From: Adiantum capillus-veneris
Lineage: Eukaryota; Streptophyta; Polypodiopsida; Polypodiales; Pteridaceae
Direction of reading: 5' to 3'
DNA length: 64,000 nt
NCBI GenBank assembly: GCA_014529385.2
Contig: CM043963.1
Location: 77,177,412-77,241,411 of the forward strand
This document shows, piece by piece, positions 53,420 through 64,000 of the stretch (positions within the stretch are counted from its first letter, which is position 1; each line of letters opens with the position of its first letter). The translations under genes and the position numbers were made by a program. The notes below the pieces were generated by a model. It saw nothing but the letters and a program-made list of their open reading frames with translations. It did no database searches and had not been told where the DNA came from.

Positions 53420-54130
53420 TCAGGGCATAGGTTGAGGCTCCTCATTTGGTTGACATTGTTGCACGTTATCATCACTTCCACTCCTTGAGTCTTCACCATC
53501 CTCAAGCTCCATGTACTCATCACTTATATCTTTTGTTTGTTTTCTTTCCAAGTAATCTTTGTAAATATTTTTTTTGTTGTAAAAATTCATCCCTACTTCT
53601 AAAGATTTTATCATCTTTAGGATTCCATAGGCGATACCCAAAGTCAGCTTCTTCTTAGCGAATGAAGAATTACTTTTTGGACTTTTCATCCAGTTTGACC
53701 TAAGGCTTCTATCTATGTGCAAAAGCCTCGTACCCAAAGACTTTAAGAAATACATATTTCACCGGTTTACCTATCCATACCTCTTCTAGAACTCCCCCAT
53801 CCAGTTCCCTTGGCAGTGATCAGTTGATCAAGTACACAAATGTACTTACTGGTAGGCTTGCATGTAGCTGCATGCTTCTTGCTTGCTCCATGATCGTTTT
53901 GTTTATCCTTCCAAAATGCCATTTTGTTGAGGTGTCCTTGGGGTTTTCCTTTGCCTTTGAATGCCATTTCTACTAGCACAAAAGTTTTCAAAAGATTGAT
54001 TTCAATAGTCGTCTCCATTGTCAAATTTGAGGCATTTAGGCTTGGTACCTGCTTCATTCTCCACATAGGCTTTCCACCTTCGTAATATGGAAAACACATG
54101 GAATTTATTCTTCATTACATAAAACCATGT
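53420..54130 (-). pseudogene. Copia F integrase fragment and linker
   Basis: Integrase sequence includes CLKFDNGDDY (the RSDNG block, with Ser to Phe), TPRTPQQNGI and IDRSLRSNWMKSPKS. The linker DYLERKQTKDISDEYMEL and NVQQCQPNEEPQP matches the second linker copy of element E. The catalytic glutamate region is frame-shifted. Confidence 0.78.
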
Positions 54131-55640
<1,510 letters not shown>

Positions 55641-56065
55641 CTACATCGACAACAAAGAAGACGGCCCGAATCATGCACCGCCGACAACAAAAAGAAGAAA
55701 TACGTCGAAGGCATGCCCCGGCCGACCCTGAAAAGACGTACATACTACACGGACGCACCGGCAACACACTATTCGCCTGCATCACGCAACCACGATGCCA
55801 TTTTCAGTATTTATAGGTTATGATCATCATTTCTTCAGTTTTCACCCAAGCCTTGTAAATTCCCAATTTGTAAATTCCCTCTCTCTAGGTGATACAAAGG
55901 CCAACCTAGAGTTTTCATTTTAAATAACTTTCAAGACAAAGCAAGGGTCAACCACACTGGGCCCACCGCTTTGCTTTGTCTCCCCGATTAGCTTACCCTA
56001 ATCAAACCGGGATTACCATAATCAAAGCAGCCAACACCTATAAAAGGGCACTGAGAGGTCACTAT
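55641..56065. other. Probable LTR start of gypsy H
   Basis: A 67-codon frame ending at 55816 has no recognised domain. A TATA-like CTATAAAAGGGC at 56038-56049 precedes the G-run and fits an LTR promoter, but no second copy exists in the window to define the LTR edges. Confidence 0.35.

Positions 56066-56113
<48 letters not shown>
56066..56113 (+). repeat. G48 homopolymer
   Basis: Forty-eight consecutive G lie about 17 bp after the TATA-like box at 56038-56049. Such a run can form G-quadruplexes and is difficult to sequence accurately, so its length is uncertain. Confidence 0.9.
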
Positions 56114-56115
<2 letters not shown>

Positions 56116-56454
56116 CATGAGAGGTCAGCACTTGGTAGAGTTTAGTGGGAAGAATTGACACTATTGGCATCACGGGGAGGGGGGGCTTGTGTGATGATTT
56201 GCTTTGGGATTTGCATTATGTGAAGGGATCCACGTCCACCTCTCCAATCCAATAGTCGATGCACACACATATACACGCTCTTGGTAGCAAGCTTCACAAT
56301 CATCGAGTCGTCTTTAGAGAACGCACCAAGTAGTTTCACCATCTCTTCTCCCTACCTCTATATCACCACGGTGTGCCGCCTCGCTGGAAGGAAGGTCATT
56401 GTAAATAATGCAGAAATAATTCTCCCTCACACCCCCGAGGGTTTTCTTCATTTG

Positions 56455-56617
<163 letters not shown>

Positions 56618-56846
56618 GTTTGCGGTGTTCACATCATCGTGGTCTGCTCCTAGCCGCGCAAAGCTAGGTGGTGCACCCTGTTCGCTTTACCGTTGACAGG
56701 CTCGAGGTGTGCCATTCGGCCCTCGGAGTTTTAAAGGCCGTCAGGGTTCGGGGTTCGCTTTTCTCCCATCATTTGGTGCCCCCACGAAGGAGTTCTTCTA
56801 AGAACCCTTCAGTCTACAATGCTGAAAGTGACGCACGCCATCAATC

Positions 56847-58070
56847 ATGGACGAATGGATGAAGGAATTTTCTAATTGGAGGACAGAAGAAGACGAGACT
56901 AAGGAGGCACTAGCCGCCTTCATTGAAGTACTACTACCAGGTTGCAGTGTCGCTAGTATTCAAGAGGTAAATTCTCCATCTCGTGTTGCTCGTTCTAACC
57001 ACAAATTGAGAGCATTAGGTGGGAGGTCTGTGAAGTTCCATCACTGTTGTCAACCAAAACACACTGTCAATGAGTGTTAGCAATGAAGGCAGCGAATGGG
57101 CTGAAATTGTCTACATCGACATTCATCGCAAAGAAGTCATTCACATCAAAGGAGGAAAGAAAACGGTGAGGCCTCTTTTCCCTAAAGAAACTGCAGTCAA
57201 AGTTATAACCTTTACTCCAAAATGGCTTAAAGGGGCTACTCGAGCCAAAGGTAAGGAAAAGATAAGCCAGTCTGGAAACACATGACCCCAAAGGGAGAAG
57301 CATCTGGCCAAGCAAGTACTTCAAGCTCAGAAAACCGGGTTGTACCCAGCTTGCCAAAGAGGAAGTCATCCGAAGCTAAGCTGCGGAAGGTCGCCTACCG
57401 ATTTGCACGACGCATGCGAGTGCTACCAGTCCACTTCAACAATCTTGAAGAAGAAGTGGTAAGAAGATTCCCATGTCCTAGGGAAGAGTGGTTTGGCTAC
57501 TGCTCTCGCTATTTTGGAAGACGGTTAGAGGATCTTCCTCCTCTCCCTATACAACTTATCCTGAAGAATCTCTCCACCACATGTGAAACCTAGTGGGCTG
57601 GAGACGAGTTGCAGATGAATGGAGTGGAATTCATGCAACACACCAACTACGGAAATTATCTGCAATTGCTACTAGTCAAGAGGCTGGGAGTGGTAAAAAC
57701 GCGTCGCCATCACCCCGTACGTGCTGAGCGACGAAGGAAAGGTAGAGCCCATGAAAGGCGATGACCTCCTCTGGATGTTCCGACTCATCAACACTGGCAT
57801 GGTAAGAGTATAAGTAAGTACTCCACCCTCTGTGCATGATGGAAAACGGACCGACAGCATTCCCATTCAGATTCCTGCAGCATATGCATGTGAATATCTA
57901 TGTAGATAGGAAAATCTTCTACCAAGAGAAGATCGTGTACCTATTCGGTGCGGCGGTACTAGGAGAAATCCTTAATTCCCCAAACCCTATCATTCTCCCC
58001 ATATTGGATTACCATCATTCCTTTAATGTTTCTATCTTTATCCTATTTAAGCCTATCCACCCAACCCTGT
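56847..58070 (+). pseudogene. Broken frame(s) in the leader upstream of gypsy H gag
   Basis: The first piece (56847-57078, MDEWMKEFSNWRTEEDETKE) and the second (57282-57593, containing LRKVAYRFARRMRVLPVHF and EEWFGYCSRYFGRRLEDLPP) look like real protein. Continuations include NGVEFMQHTNYGNYLQLLL and GDDLLWMFRLINTGM. I do not recognise the family. A basic, helix-rich protein upstream of gag is compatible with the additional ORF of some Tat-lineage elements. Confidence 0.4.
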
Positions 58071-58134
58071 AAAAAGCCGCTACTGTCATTATAATAATAT
58101 AAAAAAAAGGTTTGTAATTTCCTGAGTCACTACC

Positions 58135-58920
58135 ATGGCAAGTGTTTCTTTCCCCACATTCAGTGGAAAGAAGGGAGAAGATCTCACCACCGACTTTTTG
58201 GATGATTTCAACATTGCTTGTGTTGTTTCCAACAAAGATGACGACGCTTCATGACTTCTAATTTTTCCTCTACTGATGAAAGTAGAGGCCAAGTCCTGAT
58301 ATAATGCATTGCCCCAGGCTACCAAGAATGCATGGGATGTGTTAAGGGCTGCCTTTGTAAAGAGGTTGGGTGGAGGCACAACCTCGGAGAAGCTATGGCA
58401 GCTACTGACGGAACTGAAGCAGGGAGGTTTGCTAGAGTATGCCACCTACGAGTCCAAATTTGTGGACTTATGGGAGATATGGGTTGCCTCATTGGAGGAA
58501 GGTGAAGGAGCACCTAATTTCTTGAAGAAGGACCATTTCATTGCTGGTCTATGTTCGCCGCTTAGAGAGAAGGTGAAGGGAATGTTTCTTGCAACATATG
58601 AGTTGGCAGTAGAAGTAGCCCGCCTTAAAGACAAGAAGATGCGCATGCAAGCAAGAGTAAACGATTCAGAGGAAACAAGATCGGTCCGACCAACCCCAGT
58701 GACTGCAATAGCCAGTCATAGAGCCCAACCGTAAGAGGCATCAAAAGAGCAGCAAGACCTGCTGAGTCACATCACCACCCAACTAGAGAGTTTATCCGTG
58801 CATCTGGTGCAGCAAGGGCATGCACCTGTCAGGAATCTAGAACAAGGAAGACGACAACGAAGGTAGAACCAAAAAGTACCACTGCTACAATTGCGGGGAA
58901 GACGTCCATGGTATGTACTA
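58135..58920 (+). pseudogene. Gypsy H gag
   Basis: The start at 58135 reads MASVSFPTFSGKKGEDLTTD, with a stop after DDDAS (58252-58254) and another near 58300. The open part 58309-58734 has NAWDVLRAAFVKRLGGG, the retrotransposon gag helical domain, and LYEYATYESKFVDLW-like text. A knuckle at about 58890 reads CYNCGEDVHGMYYY: the C-x2-C-x4-H spacing is kept but the last Cys is replaced by Tyr. Confidence 0.78.
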
Positions 58921-59329
58921 CTACCCACATCCAAGGAGGCAAAATTTCAATAGAGGGGGGAGACAGAATCAGATCTCTCCGCCAAGAGCAAGACTACCAC
59001 CACCTAGGCAACCATGGCTGATCACACTTGTCCAGATCCTTTGACCACCTATACAACAGCAACCACCACCCCAACCTCTCATTCCACCACTACCCCCACC
59101 ACCTGCTGTGAACCAAGCGGTGAGTGTTATTAACTTGGAGTCTAAAGGGAAGGCAAAGGTAGAAGAATCAGTTCGAGAGAAGCACAAAGGGAAAGCGAAG
59201 GTAGAAGAAGTGGATGATATGGGAGTGAAGCGTGCTAGGCACGAGAAATCCTCTCAAAGAGAAGAGAAGATGAAAGGGAAGGCCGAGTCTAGCAAGCAAG
59301 CAGCTAGACCGTGACGGAAGATAGACATC

Positions 59330-59970
59330 GTGGACTTCTCACTAGGTGAGTATGCAAAACCCTATGACTTAGTTCAGGATGTGTTAATGCAGGGCCCGAA
59401 GATAACCTGGTCCCAATTACTCCACCTTGCACCAAGAATGAGGAGGCAATGGACAAAAATGGTGAGTACCAGGAAATCAAGACCCAGGATAGTTGGGGCT
59501 ATCTATGGAAGGGATCTCACTAGGTGAGTATGCAAAACCCTATGACTTAGTTCAGGATGTGTTAATGTAGGGCCCGAAGATAACCTGGTCCCAATTACTC
59601 CACCTTGCATCAAGAATGAGGAGGCAATGGACAAAAATGGTGAGTACCAGGAAATCAAGACCCAGGATAGCTGGGGCTATCTTTGGAAGGGATCTCGATC
59701 ACATCCTACCAACCATGGATTCCCACATCAAGGGGAAATGAATCTCAAATGTCTACATAGATGGTGGCGTGCAAATACGCATCATGAGTGAAAAGATGAT
59801 GCACCATCTAGGTCTAGAGATAAGTAGGCCGGCACCCTCCCAAGCCAAAATGGCAAACAATGTAAGAGTGAAATGCATAGGCATTGTGAATGAGGTCAAA
59901 GTAAAAGCATTCAATACAAAAGTGGAGGTAGACATCTTTGTCATGACACACAAAGGGGAGGGCTACACCT
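59330..59970 (+). pseudogene. Gypsy H protease region
   Basis: Sequence YDLVQDVLMQGPKITWSQLL near 59355-59415 matches a connector seen before protease in plant gypsy elements. VYIDGGVQIRIMSEKMMHHL near 59755-59815 is the protease active-site region with D-G-G instead of D-S/T-G. The end, VDIFVMTHKGEGY, is followed directly by copia RNase H sequence. Confidence 0.6.
59337..59692 (+). repeat. 178-bp tandem duplication in gypsy H
   Basis: 59337-59514 and 59515-59692 are nearly identical (about four substitutions). The unit begins tctcactaggtgagtatgc. The duplication shifts the frame and adds stops. Confidence 0.92.
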
Positions 59971-60396
59971 CATTGCCGCCAGACTTACATGCTTTTTCGG
60001 ACTCAGATTGGGCTGGTTGTTTTGACACGCGAGTGTCCACAAGTGGTTTTTGTTTCATGCTTGGCAGTTCATGTATATCATGGTTGAGCAAGAAGCAACC
60101 TAATGTGGCCACTTCGAGTTGTGAGGCTGAGTACAGGGCAGTCTTCACAGCTACGGTTGAGTGTGTATGGCTCAGACGCCTTATGGCTGACTTGGGTGTT
60201 GGACTGGACACTGCCAACACTATCTACACTGACAGTCAGAGCGCATTGGCAGTTGCGAGGAACCCAGTTTTTCATGCTCGCACAAAGCACATTGAGGTGC
60301 ATTACCACTATGTCAGGGAGAGGCTCTCAGCAGGAGAGATCAGCTTGGCTTATGTGCCAACACAGGATAACCTTGCAGATCTTTCCATTGCACACT
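59971..60396 (+). pseudogene. Copia RNase H fragment fused to gypsy H
   Basis: The open frame holds LHAFSDSDWAGCFDTRVSTS, SSCISWLSKKQPNVATSS, CEAEYRAVFTATVECVWLRR, YTDSQSALAVARNPVFHART and HYVRERLSAG. These include the catalytic acids of copia RNase H (SDSDWAG, EAEY, TDSQSA). It ends TQDNLADLSIAH where LADIFTK would be expected. Frame continuity with gypsy H protease is a chance of the junction. It is probably the 3' end of a neighbouring copia copy upstream of element G. Confidence 0.85.
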
Positions 60397-60481
60397 AAGG
60401 AATACACTCTCTATTGTGTGCCTTGAGCTTTCTTCGTCTTCTCCAAGTTGTGTGTGTTTCTCTGCAACCCTAATTCCAACA
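60397..60481 (+). repeat. 3' end of a copia LTR preceding element G
   Basis: The segment ends ...CCAACA directly before the primer site, as expected for the last bases of a 5' LTR. Only about 85 bp separates it from RNase H, far less than a full LTR, so most of it was deleted. Confidence 0.55.
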
Positions 60482-60483
60482 AT

Positions 60484-60495
60484 TGGTATCAGAGC
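60484..60495 (+). other. Primer-binding site of copia G
   Basis: TGGTATCAGAGC, the perfect plant initiator-Met-tRNA site, lies two bases after the CA end of the LTR remnant. Confidence 0.92.
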
Positions 60496-60843
60496 AGGTC
60501 ACGTCCTCCCGGGCTTAGTCGCCAACTGCTCCAGCACACGCCTGCTCACTTTCTCCGATTTCAGTGAGCTTTGGCAAGCGTTCACAGGTCGACAAATATT
60601 TTGGGAAAGCTCGAAGAGCTTGGTCTGCTCAGAATTTTGATTTGGGCTCATTTCGGCCTCCGTTTCCACTACGGGCAGTACTGCACAGGTTATTTCGTCA
60701 TTTTGTGCAGATTTTCTATCAGTGCCGTTTTCTGCATAACAGGTGCCTTATAGTCTTCTACGGTTTGTGCTATATAGCACAAGTTGTTCCCGCTCCATTT
60801 CTCCTATTTTCGGGCAGTTTTCACATCAGGTGCAGCATTTACC

Positions 60844-61610
60844 ATGGCTGACAACAACAACACAGATGTGTTCAAGATGTTTGCTGTTGAGGACAGGTTG
60901 GATGGGGACAACTACCCTATGTGGGCTTATATGATGCAACACGTTCTTGTGTCAAAAGGTGTCTGGAACATTGTGCAGGGCATTGATGTACGTCCTGGTT
61001 CTGAAGATGTAGGCGATATTGAGGATGTTGCAGGTCTTGCTGCAAGGATTGCAGCTGTTAGAGTTGTTTTGCCTACAGCAGAACAAGCTCGTTGGGATGT
61101 TAAGGATGCGCAGGCTCATGCATTGATTGCGTTGTCTGTGAAGCGCACCATTATTCCTCACATCCGTTCAGCAAAATCTGCAAAACAGGCTTGGGATATT
61201 CTAGCAGGTCTTTATGCAAGCCGCAATGAGGCTAAAATTGCTTTGCTGCGTAAAGAGCTAGAGTCGAAGATTATGCATGAGGAAGATGATATGGACACTT
61301 TCCTTGCTAGTGTCAAGGATATCAATGAGCAACTCATTTCTGCAGGTGAAGTCATTTCTGACAGTTCCCTTGTGCAGACTGTTCTTGATGCCTTACCAGA
61401 TTCCTACCAGACTTTTGCTAGTACTTGGAGACTGATGACCAAGGAAATCCTGAAGTTGTCAAGTTTGATGCATTATGCACATTGCTGTTGCAAGAGTCAC
61501 TTTCTAGAAAAAACAGGACTAGGCAGCGTGCAGTTGAACAGGCTTTTATTGCTTCTCAAAGAAAGGGTGGTAACAGTAATGCAGCCACTTCTTATGGTTC
61601 TGCTGCGAGT
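60844..61610 (+). pseudogene. Copia G gag
   Basis: The start at 60844 (MADNNNTDVFKMFAVEDRLD) has good context (accATGg). It continues with GDNYPMWAYMMQHVLVSKGV (DUF4219-like strand/helix) and the UBN2 core (KQAWDILAGLYASRNEAKIA, MDTFLASVKDINEQL). A frameshift near 61430 moves coding to the frame reading NPEVVKFDALCTLLLQESLS and SQRKGGNSNAATSYGSAA. A second near 61610 leads to the zinc knuckle frame. Gag forms the particle; with two shifts this copy would give a truncated product unless sequencing error is involved. Confidence 0.85.
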
Positions 61611-64000
61611 GGCAAAATTCTGTTCCTAATGCTTCTGCTGGCAGCACTTCGTCTGGCAATTCTGGTGATAAGGGCAAAAAGAAGATGCGTTGCCATTATT
61701 GTAAAGCCAATGATCACTTGATCAAGTCGTGTCCTAAGTTGAAGGCCAAAGAGGCTAAGAAGAAAGAGGGTGGTTCCACTGCAAATGCTGGTTCCACTAC
61801 AAATGCAGCCATTGTTGAGTCTTCTGTGAAAGGAGATTGTGATGCTGATGTTGATGCAGAATGGGCTTTTAGCGCAGAGTGCACTTACAATCCTGCTGTC
61901 CATGATGCATGCTTGTCAGTTGCTGCAGATTCACATGTGTGGTATTTCGATAGTGGTGCTACAAAGCACATTACCTCACATCGTGAATTGTTTACCTCTC
62001 TCGAGTCTGTCCCTCATGGGAATTCAGTCACTTGTGCCAACAACGCCTCTTATCCAGTTCAGGGAGTTGGAAAGATTGTGCTCACTGCTGCTAATGGCAG
62101 TTCCTTCACACTTGTTGATGCACTTTATGTACCTGGGATCAAGAAGAATCTCTTGTCTGTATCCGCACTTGCTAGACTTGGACTTGTAGTCAAATTTGTG
62201 GATGACAGATGTACAGTTCATGATCTCAGTTTTCGTGATGAAATTGTTGCATCTGGGCTTTTGTGCCGTGGGCTGTATAAGCTCACTTTGTATGACAAGT
62301 GTGGACAAAATTTTGCAAATGCTGTTGCAGATTCAAGGGCTATTTCAGATGCAAAACTTTGGCATGCACGTTTTGGTCATCTGAATTTTGCCAGTTTGCT
62401 GCGTTTGCAGAAATCTGATATGGTTGCTTCTTTGCCGCCTCTTGAAGCACCTATCAAACATGTTTGTGAAGGCTGTATTCTGGGTAAAATGCAGCGTTCT
62501 AAGTTTCCAAAGGATGGTTCAGTTTGGGCCACATGCAGGTTGCAGCTTGTGCATAGTGATGTTTGTGGGCCCATGCAAACTCCGTCCTTGGGCAATTACC
62601 TGTACTTCGTGACTTTCATTGATGATTACTCCAGGCATGCATGGGTATTTCCGCTTAAAGCAAAGTCCGAAGTTTTTATGTGCTTCAAACAATTTTTGGC
62701 TATGGCTGAAAATGTCTCAAAATGTACTATGGGCACCCTCCGTTCCGATCGAGGGGGGGAGTATATGTCTCATGAATTTAATGCATTTCTGGCTAGTCGT
62801 GGGATAAAACACCAATGTACAGTGCCTTATACACCTCAGCAAAATGGTGTTGCTGAGAGGAAAAACAGGTCACTAACGGAAATGGCACGATGTATGGTCA
62901 AAAGTCAAGCTTTGCCGCATTCTTTTTGGCTTGAGGCCATCATGTGTGCCACTTATGTACTTAACAGGTGTCCTACGAAAGCTTTGCAGTCTATTACTCC
63001 ATATGAAGCATGGCATGATAGAAAACCTTCTATTGAGCACATGCGTGTTTTTGGCTGTTTGGCATATGCTTTGGTGCCACAAGTGCAGCGCAGAAAATTG
63101 GATGATAAGGCTGTCAAATGTATTTTTGTTGGTTATAGTGCTGAAAGCAAAGGTTACAGGTTGTATCATCCGCAAACAAAACGTATTTTGGTTTCACGGG
63201 ATGTAGTGTTTGTGGAAGATTCTGTTCAACCCTTGCTGTCATGTACTAGAGACAGTAATGTAAGCTCACAGGACATTTATGACACTTTGTTGCCTCTTTT
63301 CAGTGGTGGAAATACGAATGTAAGTTCCAATGAGGCAAATGTACAGCCTATGGGGGTTTCTGAAAATGTTTTAGAACAGCCTATTACTGATGCAGATGTA
63401 CATGATGTACTTGATGAGGAAAGGGCTGAAAATGAGCAGGCTAGAGGTATGCCAAAATGGCTGGTGCACACTTTGCGTGACAGTAAATTGGATGCACCTT
63501 TATCTAGTCGTACTCGTTCAGGCTCTCGCCATGCATCTTATGCATCAGATTGTTATGCTTTGGCTGTGTCTAGTTTACATGATGTTGAGGAGCCTCTGTC
63601 TTTTGATGAAGCACAGAATTCAGAAAATTGGATTGCTGCCATGAAATCAGAATATGATGCACTTATAGAGAATGACACATGGACTTTATGTGATTTGCCT
63701 CCTGGCAAAAAGGCCATTGGTACGAAGTGGGTTTACAAGTTGAAACGCAAGCCGGATGGTGAGATCGATCGCCATAAGGCTCGACTTGTTGCAAAGGGTT
63801 ATGCACAACAAAAAGGCATAGATTATGAAGAGACTTTTGCTCCCACTTGTCGTATGACTACTGTGCGTTTTCTATGTGCATTGGCAGCTCATTTTGGTTG
63901 GGATGTACATCAATCAGACATTGTTACTGCTTTCTTGAATGGTGACATATTTGAGGAAGTTTATGTAACGCAGCCTCGCGGTTTTGTCATAAAAGGACAA
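61611..64000 (+). CDS. Copia G pol: zinc knuckle, protease, integrase, start of reverse transcriptase (open at window edge)
   Basis: About 797 codons are open with no stop, the longest coding stretch in the window. The knuckle CHYCKANDHLIKSC is followed by the protease with YFDSGATKHIT (intact D-S-G). The pre-integrase finger follows with WHARFGH and HVCEGC. The integrase core has HSDVCGPM, LRSDRGGEYM and QQNGVAERKNRSL, the full DDE triad. GCLAYALVPQ and KCIFVGYS come next, then a variable linker. Reverse transcriptase starts IGTKWVYKLKRKPDGEIDRH and continues to DIVTAFLNGDIFEEVYV. The catalytic YVDD box and RNase H would lie beyond 64000. The intact motifs indicate a comparatively recent copy. 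It lacks its own start codon because gag and pol form one polyprotein. Confidence 0.9.

Larger units (their letters stand above)
51352..54130 (-). mobile_element. Ty1/copia element F, 5'-truncated
   Basis: On the minus strand it contains part of integrase (about 54130-53767), linker (53755-53420), reverse transcriptase (53194-52432), RNase H (52337-51960) and part of the same LTR family as 34976-35772 (51955-51352). The LTR's U3 start is missing, so RNase H joins mid-LTR. Gag and the 5' LTR are absent. All frames carry stops. Confidence 0.82.
56772..59970 (+). mobile_element. Ty3/gypsy element H, gag-protease part, 3' end lost
   Basis: A primer-site-like TTTGGTGCCCCCACGA lies at about 56772. 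Downstream come a leader with broken frames (56847-58070), gag (58135-58730), a zinc-knuckle remnant near 58890 and a protease remnant (59750-59960). Sequence then switches to a copia RNase H, so no gypsy pol remains. The long upstream frame resembles the extra ORF of Tat/Ogre-type elements in position only. Confidence 0.65.
60482..64000 (+). mobile_element. Ty1/copia element G, best-preserved element, cut by window edge
   Basis: The primer site, leader, gag, protease, integrase and the start of reverse transcriptase follow in copia order. Only two frameshifts were found, both in gag; pol is uninterrupted to the last base. The 5' LTR is truncated and the 3' half lies outside the window. Confidence 0.88.

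Overview
The window looks like nuclear DNA of a land plant with a large, repeat-rich genome. The evidence is one intron-less F-box-type gene, LINEs with plant-type ORF1 (DUF4283-like region plus zinc knuckle), chromodomain Ty3/gypsy elements, Ty1/copia elements with initiator-Met-tRNA primer sites, and very abundant GA/CT and GT/CA microsatellites. Nothing fixes the species; a fern or another non-model plant is a guess. Apart from the F-box gene (about 1.5-3.1 kb, minus strand), almost everything recognisable is a transposable element or its debris.

Left third (3.6-21.2 kb): a plus-strand LINE (A) has been opened by three later insertions: a ~780-bp terminal-inverted-repeat element in its endonuclease; a minus-strand chromodomain gypsy element with ~122-bp LTRs and a 5-bp target duplication between endonuclease and reverse transcriptase; and a minus-strand LINE (B) with a 17-bp target duplication inside the reverse transcriptase. 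LINE B has its reverse-transcriptase module inverted. LINE A then runs into a different LINE (C) on the same strand.

Middle (21-35 kb): mostly unassigned A/T-rich DNA with microsatellites, a three-copy 71-bp tandem repeat, a decayed gypsy gag, a tRNA-like SINE candidate, and a broken minus-strand gene whose coiled coil, RRM-like segment and C-terminal block resemble an L1-type ORF1 protein. A ~150-bp block found upstream of that gene also occurs at 27.4 kb.

Right half (35-64 kb): a solo copia LTR; a degenerate chromodomain gypsy element arranged as LTR-internal-LTR-internal fragment; two decayed minus-strand copia elements of the solo LTR's family, one a mosaic with a partial duplication; five G/C-rich hairpins; a region of extreme simple repeats; a decayed plus-strand gypsy element with a 178-bp tandem duplication; and a much better preserved plus-strand copia element whose pol frame stays open to the window edge. 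The coding pieces are replication modules of independent selfish elements, not a host pathway. The most unusual items are the hairpin family, the inverted module in LINE B and the L1-ORF1-like gene.
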